Assembly: GCA_902608795.1 (NCBI GenBank)
Contig: CACLPI010000011.1
Location: 1 to 35,119 of the forward strand
DNA length: 35,119 bases
From: an uncultured Bacteroidota bacterium
GTDB lineage: Bacteria > Bacteroidota > Bacteroidia > Flavobacteriales > Flavobacteriaceae
Direction: 5' to 3'
Positions within the stretch are counted from its first letter, which is position 1. Each line of letters starts with the position of its first letter. The notes beneath the pieces were generated by a model. That model was not told where the DNA came from. It made no database searches and saw nothing but the letters and a program-made list of their open reading frames with translations. Made by a program: the position numbers and the translations under genes. Below are positions 7,569 through 16,562 of the stretch, piece by piece.

Positions 7569-8132
7569 ATGAATAAAGTTTTAGTAATAGACAATTACGA
7601 TAGTTTTACTTATAATTTGGTACACCTAATTAAGGAAATGAATCATGATGTTACCGTTATTAGAAATGATAAGTTTGATTTAGATGATATTTCAAAATTT
7701 GATAAAATTTTATTATCACCTGGCCCTGGGATCCCAGATGAGGCAGGTTTATTAAAAAAAGTAATTTACAAATATGGTCCAACAAAAAGTATTCTTGGAA
7801 TATGTCTCGGCCAACAAGCAATCGCAGAAGTTTATGGAGGATCTCTGAAAAATTTAGATGAAGTTTTTCATGGAATTTCTACCAATATAAATTTATGTGT
7901 AGATGACGAATCAATTTTTCATGGAATCAAAAATAATTTTCATGCAGCCAGATACCACTCATGGGTGGTTGATAAAATTTCTGAAAATCTAGAAATAACA
8001 TCTGTTGATGATAATAATCAAATTATGTCAATAAGACACTCAAAATATGATGTTAGAGGGGTTCAGTTTCACCCCGAATCTATTTTAACTCCGTATGGAA
8101 AAAAAATTATAGAAAACTGGATAAATAATTAA
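7569..8132 (+). CDS. trpG: Anthranilate synthase component II (glutamine amidotransferase)
   Basis: This 187-residue class I glutaminase supplies ammonia to TrpE. The nucleophile C79 lies in G-I-C-L-G-Q-Q, where many relatives have His instead of the first Gln. The other triad members H168 and E170 are in F-H-P-E-S. The substrate-loop motif S-P-G-P-G-x-P is at 50-56. It begins one base after the trpE stop codon, pointing to coupled translation. In many bacteria the same protein also serves PabB for folate synthesis; that cannot be decided here. Confidence 0.95.
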   Translation: MNKVLVIDNYDSFTYNLVHLIKEMNHDVTVIRNDKFDLDDISKFDKILLSPGPGIPDEAGLLKKVIYKYGPTKSILGICLGQQAIAEVYGGSLKNLDEVFHGISTNINLCVDDESIFHGIKNNFHAARYHSWVVDKISENLEITSVDDNNQIMSIRHSKYDVRGVQFHPESILTPYGKKIIENWINN

Positions 8133-8133
8133 A

Positions 8134-9129
8134 ATGAAAGAAATTTTAACAAGATTAATAAATCATGAAAATTTAGATAAAAAAGAATCTAAAGAAATTC
8201 TTATCGACATTTCAAATGGAATATATAATCATGAACAGGTTGCTTCTTTTTTGACAGTCTTTATGTTAAGAGGAACATCAACTAATGAGCTTATTGGATT
8301 TCGAGATGCATTACTTGAATTATGTATAAAATTGGACTTTAGCGATTTTCAAACAATTGATTTATGTGGTACTGGTGGTGATAATAAAAACACATTTAAC
8401 ATTTCAACTTTGGCATCTTTTGTTACCGCTGGTGCTGGAATTCATGTTGCAAAACATGGTAATTATTCTGTCTCCTCAGCATGCGGTTCATCAAACGTAT
8501 TAGAATTTTTTGGGGTAAAATTTACAAATAAAGAAGACTTTTTAAAAACCTGTTTAAATAAGGCTAATATATGTATTTTACATGCTCCATTATTTCATCC
8601 TGCTATGAAAAACGTTGCACCTGTGAGAAAGGCATTAGGAATGAAAACATTTTTCAATATTTTGGGGCCTTTAGTAAATCCTTGTCGCCCAAACAATCAA
8701 CTTGTTGGTGTATATGGGCTGGATATTCTTAGACTTTATAAGTCTGTTTTTGAAACAACTAAAGGATTTAAATATTCAATTGTTCATTCTTTAGATGGAC
8801 ATGATGAAATTTCACTTACAGGAGATTCAAAAGTTGTTTTAAACAATAATGAGTTTTTGATAAAACCAAAAGATTTTAATTCTGAAATAATTTCATCAGA
8901 AAAAATTTTTGGGGGCAATACTATTAAAGAGGCTGCATCAATTTTTCATGATGTTCTAAATTTGAGAGCTACAAAAGAACAAACTGATGTGGTTCTTGCA
9001 AATTCTGCTTTGGCAATATCTACGGTCAAAGAAATTGGAATATCTGATGCTTTTGAAATAGCAAAAGACTCATTACTAAATAAAAAAGCTCTTAAATCAT
9101 TTAATACATTAATTGAATTAAGTCAATGA
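8134..9129 (+). CDS. trpD: Anthranilate phosphoribosyltransferase
   Basis: TrpD joins anthranilate to phosphoribosyl pyrophosphate. The 331-residue length is normal and it is not fused to TrpG, unlike in enterobacteria. The PRPP-binding motif D-L-C-G-T-G-G-D (about 81-88) is followed by K-x-T-F-N-I-S-T, then V-A-K-H-G-N-Y-S-V-S-S-x-C-G-S. The M-x-N-V-A-P-V-R-K and F-N-I-L-G-P-L-x-N-P motifs are also present. It starts one base after trpG and its end overlaps trpC by four bases (ATGA). Confidence 0.96.
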   Translation: MKEILTRLINHENLDKKESKEILIDISNGIYNHEQVASFLTVFMLRGTSTNELIGFRDALLELCIKLDFSDFQTIDLCGTGGDNKNTFNISTLASFVTAGAGIHVAKHGNYSVSSACGSSNVLEFFGVKFTNKEDFLKTCLNKANICILHAPLFHPAMKNVAPVRKALGMKTFFNILGPLVNPCRPNNQLVGVYGLDILRLYKSVFETTKGFKYSIVHSLDGHDEISLTGDSKVVLNNNEFLIKPKDFNSEIISSEKIFGGNTIKEAASIFHDVLNLRATKEQTDVVLANSALAISTVKEIGISDAFEIAKDSLLNKKALKSFNTLIELSQ

Positions 9130-9911
9130 ATATTCTAAATAAAATAATTCGTCATAAAAAAAATGAGATTGATTATCTCAAACTAAATTATTCTATTAGT
9201 CAATTAGAGTCTTCTTCACTTTTTGAAAGAGAAACTATTTCACTAAAAAGTAAATTAATATCAAGTAATTCTGGAATAATCGCTGAGCATAAAAGAAAAT
9301 CTCCATCAAAAGATATCATTAACAATAATCTAAAAATACAAGATGTCATTCGAGGATATCAGGATGCTGGAGTTTGTGGAATATCGGTACTAACAGACTT
9401 AGATTTCTTTGGTGGAACAAATGATGATTTAAAAATCACTAGAGAAATTTTTGAAGGTCCAATTTTAAGAAAAGAATTTATTTTAGATGAATTTCAAATT
9501 ATAGAATCAAAATCCTTTGGTGCTGATGTAATTTTATTAATCGCTTCAGTTTTAACCAAACAAGAAGTTTTTAAGCTATCTAAGCTAGCCAAAGAATTGA
9601 ACTTAGAAGTATTAGCTGAGGTCCATAATGAAAATGAATTGGACAAGGTATTAAATCCACACATAGATTTGATTGGAGTTAATAATAGAGATCTAAAAAT
9701 ATTTAAAACAGATATTAATATTTCAAAAAATATTTCAAAAAAAATACCTGCTGATTTTTTAAAGATTTCAGAAAGTGGGATTTATAATTATAATGTTGTA
9801 AAAGATTTAAGGGAATATGGATTTAAAGGTTTTTTAATAGGAGAATATTTTATGAAAACAATAAATCCTGGGTTTACTGCAAGCGAGTTTATAAAAAAAA
9901 TCGAAGTATGA
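9126..9911 (+). CDS. trpC: Indole-3-glycerol phosphate synthase
   Basis: TrpC closes the indole ring from carboxyphenylaminodeoxyribulose phosphate. It is a 261-residue TIM barrel and stands alone rather than fused to TrpF. Catalytic motifs seen are I-I-A-E-x-K-R-K-S-P-S (about 50-60), the strand I-S-V-L-T-D, L-R-K-E-F-I, the acid in L-A-E-V-H, G-V-N-N-R-D-L and the phosphate-binding S-E-S-G-I. Start and stop overlap trpD and trpF by four bases each, so translation is likely coupled along the transcript. Confidence 0.96.
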   Translation: MNILNKIIRHKKNEIDYLKLNYSISQLESSSLFERETISLKSKLISSNSGIIAEHKRKSPSKDIINNNLKIQDVIRGYQDAGVCGISVLTDLDFFGGTNDDLKITREIFEGPILRKEFILDEFQIIESKSFGADVILLIASVLTKQEVFKLSKLAKELNLEVLAEVHNENELDKVLNPHIDLIGVNNRDLKIFKTDINISKNISKKIPADFLKISESGIYNYNVVKDLREYGFKGFLIGEYFMKTINPGFTASEFIKKIEV

Positions 9912-10516
9912 AATTAAAGATTTGTGGCATGAAATATAAAGATAATATCAGTTTAATTTCAAAATTAAACCCTGATTATATCGGCTTTATATTTTATAAG
10001 AATTCAAAAAGATTTTTCGATAATGAGCCAGTACCAAGGATTAAAAAAAATATAAAGAAAGTTGGTGTTTTTGTAAATCCTGAAATTGAATACTTAAATC
10101 TAATTGTAAAAAAACATAATCTAGATTTGGTACAACTACATGGAAATGAGACACCTGATTTTATATCAAAAATTCGAGATGTTAAAATAATAAAGGCATT
10201 TTCAATTGATAAAAATTTCAATTTTAATTTAATTGAAAATTACATATCATGTGATTATTTTCTTTTTGATACTAAAGGAAAATTACCGGGAGGTAATGGT
10301 ATCTGTTTTGATTGGGCAATTTTAACTAATTATAAATTTAATAAACCATATTTCTTAAGTGGGGGTATTGGTTTACATAATATAAACGAATTAAAAGAAT
10401 TTTTTAATTCTAAAATTTCAAAAAACTGTTTTGGAGTTGATATCAATAGTCATTTTGAAATTGACTACGCAAAAAAAGATTATCAATTAATTAAAAATTT
10501 TAAAAATGAGTTATAA
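9908..10516 (+). CDS. trpF: Phosphoribosylanthranilate isomerase
   Basis: TrpF catalyses the Amadori rearrangement before TrpC. The 202-residue barrel begins with K-I-C-G (catalytic C6). It contains G-F-I-F-Y-x-x-S-x-R, V-Q-L-H-G-N-E, the catalytic Asp in F-L-F-D-T-K-G, G-G-N-G-x-x-F-D-W and S-G-G-I-G-x-x-N-I. The usual G-x-x-S-G-V-E near the end is G-V-D-I-N-S here, a small change at the C-terminal phosphate loop region. It overlaps trpC by four bases and trpB by eleven. Confidence 0.95.
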   Translation: MKLKICGMKYKDNISLISKLNPDYIGFIFYKNSKRFFDNEPVPRIKKNIKKVGVFVNPEIEYLNLIVKKHNLDLVQLHGNETPDFISKIRDVKIIKAFSIDKNFNFNLIENYISCDYFLFDTKGKLPGGNGICFDWAILTNYKFNKPYFLSGGIGLHNINELKEFFNSKISKNCFGVDINSHFEIDYAKKDYQLIKNFKNEL

Positions 10517-11690
10517 TGTAAATGCTAAAGGATATTATGGAGAGTTTGGAGGTGCATATATTCCAGAAATGCTCTTGCACAATATTGATGAGCTTAAAGA
10601 AAATTATATTAAAATAATTAGTGATGATAGCTTTCAGAAAGAATTTAATCAATTACTTAAAGATTACGTTGGCAGACCATCTCCATTATATTTTTCAAAA
10701 AATTTATCAGAAAAATATTCAGCTAAAATATATTTAAAAAGAGAAGATTTAAATCATACAGGAGCACATAAAATTAATAACACAATAGGACAAATAATTC
10801 TTGCAAAAAGATTAAAAAAATCCCGAATTATTGCTGAAACTGGAGCAGGACAGCATGGAGTTGCTACAGCTACAGTTTGTGCTTTAATGGGTTTAAAATG
10901 TATTATATATATGGGTGCTACTGACGTTAAAAGACAAGCTCCCAATGTTGCAAGAATGAAAATGTTAGGAGCCGACGTTATTGCTGTAACGTCAGGAAGT
11001 TCAACTTTAAAAGATGCAACAAATGAAGCTATGAGAGATTGGATTAACAATCCAATTGATACTCATTATATTGTTGGAAGCGTTGTTGGACCCCATCCTT
11101 TTCCTGATATGGTAGCTAGATTTCAGTCTATTATTTCAAATGAAATTAAAGAACAACTACTCGTTGTTGAAGGAAGAAATTATCCAGATTATGTAATTGC
11201 CTGTGTTGGCGGAGGCAGTAATGCAGCTGGAACCTTTTATGATTATTTGGATGATGAAAGAGTGAAAATTATTTGTGTTGAAGCATCTGGAAAAGGAGTA
11301 AATTCTGGAAAATCAGCTGCAACTACAAAATTGGGTAAAACTGGAATTATTCATGGAAGCAAGACTTTACTTATGCAAACCAATGATGGTCAAATTACTG
11401 AACCCTATTCAATTTCAGCTGGATTAGATTATCCTGGAATTGGACCTATGCATGCAAATTTATTTACCACAGGAAGGGGAGAATTTATTTCAATTGACGA
11501 TGACGAAGCGATGTCAGCCGGATTACAATTATCACAAATTGAAGGAATTATTCCTGCCATCGAAACATCACATGCTTTAGCTGTATTTAAACATAAAAAA
11601 TTTAATTCACATGATGTAATTGTTTTAAACCTTTCGGGAAGAGGTGATAAAGATCTTGAGAATTATATTAATTACTTTAATATACAATGA
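10506..11690 (+). CDS. trpB: Tryptophan synthase beta subunit
   Basis: TrpB condenses indole with serine using pyridoxal phosphate. The 394-residue protein is of the standard TrpB1 type. It starts G-x-Y-G-E-F-G-G-A-Y-I-P-E, then R-P-S-P-L-Y, K-R-E-D-L-N-H-T-G-A-H-K-I-N-N with the cofactor lysine K89, A-E-T-G-A-G-Q-H-G with the indole-side Glu, and the phosphate loop G-G-G-S-N-A. S-A-G-L-D-Y-P-G-I-G-P and S-G-R-G-D-K-D follow near the end. The eleven-base overlap with trpF and four-base overlap with trpA are tight even for this operon. Confidence 0.97.
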   Translation: MSYNVNAKGYYGEFGGAYIPEMLLHNIDELKENYIKIISDDSFQKEFNQLLKDYVGRPSPLYFSKNLSEKYSAKIYLKREDLNHTGAHKINNTIGQIILAKRLKKSRIIAETGAGQHGVATATVCALMGLKCIIYMGATDVKRQAPNVARMKMLGADVIAVTSGSSTLKDATNEAMRDWINNPIDTHYIVGSVVGPHPFPDMVARFQSIISNEIKEQLLVVEGRNYPDYVIACVGGGSNAAGTFYDYLDDERVKIICVEASGKGVNSGKSAATTKLGKTGIIHGSKTLLMQTNDGQITEPYSISAGLDYPGIGPMHANLFTTGRGEFISIDDDEAMSAGLQLSQIEGIIPAIETSHALAVFKHKKFNSHDVIVLNLSGRGDKDLENYINYFNIQ

Positions 11691-12457
11691 ATAGAATTGA
11701 TAAGACCCTTAAAGAAAGAGATAATATTTTATCTATCTATTTCACTGCTGGATTCCCTGAATTAAACAGTACAACTGAAATTATAAAAAGTCTTGAATCT
11801 GCTGGTGCTGATATGATTGAAATTGGTTTACCATTTAGTGATCCATTAGCTGACGGACAAACCATACAAATGAGTTCAAAAATTGCCTTGGATAATGGCA
11901 TGTCTACAAAAATACTGTTTGAACAACTCAAAATGATAAGAAATCATGTGAATATCCCTTTAATAATTATGGGCTATTTTAATCCTATTTTTCGATTTGG
12001 CGTTGAAGATTTTTGTAAAAAATGTAGTGAAGTTGGAATCGATGGTCTCATAATTCCAGATCTTCCAATAAACATTTATCTTTCAGATTACAAAAGAATA
12101 TTTAAAAAATATGAACTATATAATATGTTTTTAATAACTCCTCAAACTAGTCAAAAACGAATAGAATATATTGATAAAAATAGTAATGGATTTATTTATG
12201 TTGTAAGCTCATCTAGTATAACAGGATCTACAAATTATTTTGATGAAAAAAGTATTAATTATTTTAAAAGATTACAAAAAATGAAATTATCAACTCCAAA
12301 AATTATTGGTTTTGGTATCTCAAATAATGAAAATTTTATAATTGCTAGTAAATATTCACAGGGTTGTATTGTGGGTAGCGCTTTCATAAAATACATCCAA
12401 AATAGTGGAATAAATTCTATCAATAAATTTATCAATAAAATAAAAACCGGAAATTAA
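11687..12457 (+). CDS. trpA: Tryptophan synthase alpha subunit
   Basis: TrpA cleaves indole-3-glycerol phosphate and channels indole to TrpB. The 256-residue barrel has the catalytic pair E45 (in M-I-E-I-G-L-P-F-S-D-P-L-A-D-G) and D56. It also has the G-Y-F-N-P-I strand, G-x-I-I-P-D-L-P, the phosphate-side S-S-S-x-T-G, G-F-G-I-S-N and G-S-A-F-I-K. It is the last trp gene; the stop is followed by a convergent gene 31 bases on. Confidence 0.96.
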   Translation: MNRIDKTLKERDNILSIYFTAGFPELNSTTEIIKSLESAGADMIEIGLPFSDPLADGQTIQMSSKIALDNGMSTKILFEQLKMIRNHVNIPLIIMGYFNPIFRFGVEDFCKKCSEVGIDGLIIPDLPINIYLSDYKRIFKKYELYNMFLITPQTSQKRIEYIDKNSNGFIYVVSSSSITGSTNYFDEKSINYFKRLQKMKLSTPKIIGFGISNNENFIIASKYSQGCIVGSAFIKYIQNSGINSINKFINKIKTGN

Positions 12458-12469
12458 ATTCTTACGCTA

Positions 12470-12486
12470 TTTATTGACTCAATAAA
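12470..12486. terminator. Weak AT hairpin between convergent trpA and waaA
   Basis: TTTATTG (12470-12476) pairs with CAATAAA (12480-12486) around loop ACT. It sits in the 31-base gap between trpA and waaA. There is no immediate T-run on either strand, although a T-rich stretch lies inside the end of waaA. It is a weak candidate for ending both transcripts. Confidence 0.3.
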
Positions 12487-12488
12487 GA

Positions 12489-13712
12489 TTAATTTAGATT
12501 TTTTAAAATTAATTTAACTCCACCTTTATTTTTGTCAAAAAACTCGTTGCATTTTTTTGACATTTCTTTAATAATAGTTTTATTATTAATAATCGATTCA
12601 AGTGTTTTTTCGAAATCGTTATAATTTGAAATACTAATCAAATTACCGTTCTTAATCATTTTTTCTGCTTCATCAAACCCCTTGTAATTTTTTCCAATAA
12701 TTATAGGTTTGGAAAAGTAAGCTGGTTCTAATGTATTGTGTAGTCCTTTTTTCCCCATTCCTCCACCAACATAGGCAACTGTGCTGTATGAGTACAATGA
12801 TGAAAGCATTCCAATATTATCAATTATTAAACATGAAAAATCTTCCAATTTTGTGTTCGGGTTAATTTCTGAAAATAAAATTGATTTAGCTCCTAAGTGC
12901 TTTTTAATTCTATGAGAATTTTTATCTATCTCATGTGGAGCAATAATATATTTAATATTTCCTTTTTGATTATTAATGTATTTAATAATTATATTTTCGT
13001 CTTCCTTCCATGTACTCCCAAAAACAACACAATTATTGTTATCAATAAAACTTTCTATTACCTTTTTAGTTTTATTTTTTAATTTGGGTATAGTAATGTC
13101 ATATCTTAAATCACCAACAACAAATACATTTTGATTCCCAATGCCATCAACTATATTTTTTGACCTTTCATTTAAAACAAACATTGAATCAAATCTCTTT
13201 ATTGCTGAATTTATTCTAAATATTTTTTTTAAGTAGTTTGCTGTGAAATTACCACCAACTGAGTAAACTTTTGAGCCACTCATTTTTGCGTGTTTAATAA
13301 AATTTGGCCATATTTCATTTTTAATAAAAAATGTAGCCTTTGGTGATATTATTTTATAAAATTCAACACAATTTTTATTTGATTCAAGAGGTAGATAAAT
13401 AACACAATCAAACAAATCTTCATTAGTATTTTCATATCCTGAAGGTGAAATAAATGATAAAAGAAATTTATAATCTTTAAACTTATCCTTGAGATTGGTT
13501 ATTAATTTTTTGGACATTAAATATTCCCCGTGAGATGCGCAGTGAATATGTATAATATTATCTCCTTTTTTAAACGATAATTTTAGTTTTTTAAAACTAT
13601 TCTTTCTGCCGATGACACCTTTTTCAATTTTTTTTGAAAAAGGAGCGCAGATTCCCAGACCAAGTTCAAATATTTTAATTATTAGAGAATTAATATTGCC
13701 AGTTTTAAGCAA
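12489..13712 (-). CDS. waaA: 3-deoxy-D-manno-octulosonic acid (Kdo) transferase
   Basis: WaaA adds Kdo to the lipid A precursor at the inner membrane, in lipopolysaccharide core synthesis. The 407-residue length suits the family. It shows the N-terminal hydrophobic segment, G-R-K, the acceptor-side base in H-C-A-S-H-G-E-Y (usual form HxASxGE), S-P-S-G-Y-E, N-E-I-W-P-N, G-D-L-R-Y-D, F-G-S-T-W-K-E-D-E and the sugar-nucleotide region G-G-G-M-G-K-K-G-L-H-N-T-L-E-P-A. The frame has no ATG near the expected N-terminus; the likely start is TTG at 13712. It is the last gene of a leftward series, 75 bases after lspA. Confidence 0.9.
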   Translation of the reverse strand: MLKTGNINSLIIKIFELGLGICAPFSKKIEKGVIGRKNSFKKLKLSFKKGDNIIHIHCASHGEYLMSKKLITNLKDKFKDYKFLLSFISPSGYENTNEDLFDCVIYLPLESNKNCVEFYKIISPKATFFIKNEIWPNFIKHAKMSGSKVYSVGGNFTANYLKKIFRINSAIKRFDSMFVLNERSKNIVDGIGNQNVFVVGDLRYDITIPKLKNKTKKVIESFIDNNNCVVFGSTWKEDENIIIKYINNQKGNIKYIIAPHEIDKNSHRIKKHLGAKSILFSEINPNTKLEDFSCLIIDNIGMLSSLYSYSTVAYVGGGMGKKGLHNTLEPAYFSKPIIIGKNYKGFDEAEKMIKNGNLISISNYNDFEKTLESIINNKTIIKEMSKKCNEFFDKNKGGVKLILKNLN

Positions 13713-13787
13713 AAGTAACCAAAAATTAATATTCTTTTGATTAGTCCTATATCAATATTATTATAAAAAAAAGGGTAATTTTTAAAA

Positions 13788-14276
13788 TCAGGAACTTTTT
13801 TTAAAGCTAGAAATTAAAATTAAAATCATGCCCGTTGTGACGGATAAATCAGCAATATTAAATATACCAGTCTGAAATATACCCCAAAAATCCAAATAAA
13901 GGAAATCAGTTACTGAACCATAAATAATTCTGTCAAAAATATTAGCTATACCACCTCCGATTATTAATGAAAATCCAATTATGGATATTTTATCAAGAGC
14001 CTTGTCAAAGTAAGTATAAATAGATATTCCAATTAAAAATATTATGGGCAAAACAATTAGTAATAAAATTCTAAGTGTTTCTGTGAGTTCGCTTCCCATA
14101 CCTAAAAATGCACCTGTATTTTCAACCTTTATTAACGTAAATACATCACCAATTATACTATTTTCAATATAACTCTCAAAATTATTCCTAACCCAAATTT
14201 TTGAAATCTGATCAAGTATAATACTTAAAAAAACTATTGTTGTAATTAATAAATTACGATCTCTTTTATTCAACAT
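13788..14276 (-). CDS. lspA: Lipoprotein signal peptidase (signal peptidase II)
   Basis: LspA removes signal peptides from lipidated prolipoproteins within the inner membrane. The protein has 162 residues and four hydrophobic segments. The conserved early D-Q-x-S-K is at 22-26. The catalytic aspartates are D115 in A-N-I-F-D-R (usual form G-N-x-x-D-R) and D143 in F-N-I-A-D. The start overlaps the end of fabD by eleven bases, so the two are probably translated in a coupled way. Bacteroidetes carry many surface lipoproteins, which fits its place among envelope genes. Confidence 0.94.
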   Translation of the reverse strand: MLNKRDRNLLITTIVFLSIILDQISKIWVRNNFESYIENSIIGDVFTLIKVENTGAFLGMGSELTETLRILLLIVLPIIFLIGISIYTYFDKALDKISIIGFSLIIGGGIANIFDRIIYGSVTDFLYLDFWGIFQTGIFNIADLSVTTGMILILISSFKKSS

Positions 14277-15159
14277 TTTCCAAATTTAATGAACTTGAAT
14301 TTATATCAACATTAATTTTTCTTACCAATCCTTGTAGCACACGACCAGGCCCAACCTCGACAAACTCTTTGGCTCCATTTTCAACCATGTGGGTTATTGA
14401 CTGGGTCCACTTGACTGGACTAGTTAGCTGAGATATTAAATTTTCTTTTATCTCAATTTCTGACGAGTAGGGAAGACCACTAACATTTTGATATATTGGG
14501 CATATTGGATTAGAAAAAATAGTTTTATTTATTGCATTTTCAAGTTCTATTTTTGCTTCCTGCATTAAAGGGGAATGAAATGCACCTCCAACAGGCAGAA
14601 CTATAGCACGTCTAGCCCCTAAGTCCTTTAATTTTTCACATGCTAATTCTATAGCTTTTAATTCACCTGAAATAACCAATTGGCTTGGACAATTATAATT
14701 TGCAGGCACCACAGTGCCCTTAACTTCATTACATACATTTTCAATAAGTTTATCCTCTAAACCTAAAATAGCAGCCATGGTTCCAGGATTATTTTCACAA
14801 GCTTTTTGCATAGCATTTGCCCTTATTGAAACTAAATTCAGTCCGTCTTCAAATGAAATAGATTTATTTATAACAAGACCTGAGAATTCACCTAATGAGT
14901 GGCCAGCAACCATTGCAGGTGAAATTTCATTCTCTTTACTCATTGCCAATATTACAGAGTGTAAAAAAATAGCTGGTTGAGTGACTGAGGTTTGTTTTAA
15001 GTCTTCAGCGGATCCGTTAAACATCACATCACTTATTTTAAAACCTAAAATTTCGTTAGCATTATTAAAAAGTTCGTAGGCAGTCTTTGAATTTTCATAT
15101 AAATCTTTACCCATCCCTGAAAATTGTGCTCCTTGACCTGGAAAAATATATGCTTTCAT
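14266..15159 (-). CDS. fabD: Malonyl-CoA:ACP transacylase
   Basis: FabD loads malonyl groups on acyl carrier protein for fatty acid elongation. The 297-residue sequence begins with F-P-G-Q-G-A-Q. It has the nucleophile S88 in G-H-S-L-G-E, the catalytic H195 in G-A-F-H-S-P-L-M, Q-P-A near 61 and the E-V-G-P-G-x-V-L-x-G-L motif near the end. The start shares one base with the folA stop (TAATG on the coding strand) and the end overlaps lspA. No other fab genes are in the window. Confidence 0.95.
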   Translation of the reverse strand: MKAYIFPGQGAQFSGMGKDLYENSKTAYELFNNANEILGFKISDVMFNGSAEDLKQTSVTQPAIFLHSVILAMSKENEISPAMVAGHSLGEFSGLVINKSISFEDGLNLVSIRANAMQKACENNPGTMAAILGLEDKLIENVCNEVKGTVVPANYNCPSQLVISGELKAIELACEKLKDLGARRAIVLPVGGAFHSPLMQEAKIELENAINKTIFSNPICPIYQNVSGLPYSSEIEIKENLISQLTSPVKWTQSITHMVENGAKEFVEVGPGRVLQGLVRKINVDINSSSLNLENVE

Positions 15160-15659
15160 TACTTAATTTTTAAATATGTTTTATATGTAAATGAATATTT
15201 ATGGCGTTCATCCATTTCATGCTTTTCTTGATTAATTAATTTCCATTCGTCTTCGTTAATTTTTGGAAAGAAAGTATCAGCTTCAAACTCCTCATGAACC
15301 CTTGTCAATTCAATAGTATCGCTGTATTTCATGGCTAAATTATAAATTTGTCCGCCCCCAATTACAAATGGATTTTCATCATCATTAGTTGCTTTTATTG
15401 CATCCTCAAAATTATTTTCAACAATAACTTCTTCAGGAAAGTGGCTCTTAGGTTTTTTAGATATAACAATATGTTTTCTATTGGATAATAATCCAGGAAA
15501 TGAATCAAATGTTTTTCTACCCATAATTATGCAATGACCTGAGGTAAGCCTTTTAAACCTTTTTAGGTCATCTGGCAAACTCCAGATGAGATTATTATTT
15601 TTTCCGATAGCATTATTTTCAGCTGCAGCAACAATAATGGTTATAGTTTTTTTTATCAT
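15159..15659 (-). CDS. folA: Dihydrofolate reductase
   Basis: FolA reduces dihydrofolate to tetrahydrofolate with NADPH. The 166 residues show A-x-x-N-A-I-G-K-N-N-N-L-I-W-S-L-P-D-D (substrate acid in the L-P-D-D region), I-M-G-R-K-T-F-D-S-F-P, V-I-G-G-G-Q-I-Y and the C-terminal strands of the family. It starts eight bases after thyA on the coding strand. The pair forms the classical cycle in which thymidylate synthase oxidises the folate that FolA regenerates. It shares one base with fabD downstream. Confidence 0.96.
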   Translation of the reverse strand: MIKKTITIIVAAAENNAIGKNNNLIWSLPDDLKRFKRLTSGHCIIMGRKTFDSFPGLLSNRKHIVISKKPKSHFPEEVIVENNFEDAIKATNDDENPFVIGGGQIYNLAMKYSDTIELTRVHEEFEADTFFPKINEDEWKLINQEKHEMDERHKYSFTYKTYLKIK

Positions 15660-15667
15660 AGGATCGA

Positions 15668-16492
15668 TTAAACTGCAACTTTTCCTTTGATGTGAGGATG
15701 AGGATTATAATCTTCTAAAACAAAATCTTCATATTTAAAATCAAAAATACTTTTAATTTTTTTATTGACTTTAAGAGTTGGTAGCTTTCTTGGCTCTCTT
15801 GTTAGTTGTAGCTTCATCTGATCAAAGTGATTGCTATAAATATGAGCATCTCCAAAAGTATGAATAAAATCACCTACTTTTAAATCACACACTTGAGCTA
15901 TCATTATGGTTAAAAGCGAATATGATGCTATATTAAAAGGTACCCCTAAAAAAACATCTGCACTCCTTTGATACAATTGACAAGAAAGTTTCCCTTTAAT
16001 TACATGAAATTGAAAAAATGCATGGCATGGAGGCAATGCAGCCTTTCCATTAGCAACATTGGCTTCAAAAGATTTTGAAGTATCAGGCAAAACCGATGGA
16101 TTCCAAGCGGAAATAAGATGTCTTCTGCTACTTGGATTATTTTTTAAATCATTTATTAAGTTAGATATTTGATCAATCCCATCATTGTTCCAATTTCTCC
16201 ACTGAAAACCATAAACAGGACCAAGATCACCATTTGAATCTGCCCAAGCATCCCAAATTTTTACTCCATTTTCTTTTAGATATTTAATATTTGTATCCCC
16301 TTTTAAAAACCACAGCAATTCATAAATTATTGATTTAAGATGAAGTTTTTTTGTTGTTACCATTGGAAAGCCATAATCTAGGTTAAATCTCATTTGATAG
16401 CCAAAAACACTTTTAGTACCTGTTCCGGTTCTGTCTTTCTTTAGTTCTCCATTGTCGAGAACATGTTTAACTAAGTCTAAATATTGTCTCAT
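15668..16492 (-). CDS. thyA: Thymidylate synthase
   Basis: ThyA methylates dUMP to dTMP using methylene-tetrahydrofolate. The 274-residue protein has R-T-G-T-G-T near the N-terminus, W-D-x-W-A, G-P-V-Y-G-x-[13 protein letters not shown] and the nucleophile C156 in A-L-P-P-C-H. Y-Q-R-S-A-D-x-x-L-G-x-P-F-N-I-A and H-I-Y-x-N-H follow. A short insertion before the catalytic Cys makes it about ten residues longer there than the E. coli enzyme. It lies between nupC and folA. Confidence 0.97.
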   Translation of the reverse strand: MRQYLDLVKHVLDNGELKKDRTGTGTKSVFGYQMRFNLDYGFPMVTTKKLHLKSIIYELLWFLKGDTNIKYLKENGVKIWDAWADSNGDLGPVYGFQWRNWNNDGIDQISNLINDLKNNPSSRRHLISAWNPSVLPDTSKSFEANVANGKAALPPCHAFFQFHVIKGKLSCQLYQRSADVFLGVPFNIASYSLLTIMIAQVCDLKVGDFIHTFGDAHIYSNHFDQMKLQLTREPRKLPTLKVNKKIKSIFDFKYEDFVLEDYNPHPHIKGKVAV

Positions 16493-16562
16493 AAATCCAG
16501 TTAGTAAAAATAATTAATAGTGATAATCTTAATTATAAAGAAAAGTAAAAGTTATTAACTTT

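Noticed and set aside
10754-11050. Antisense frame of 98 codons inside trpB
   Set aside because: It lies wholly within a conserved coding gene, has no family-like features and no promoter or start context. Similar antisense frames in mutS, ilvD and hppA were discarded for the same reason.
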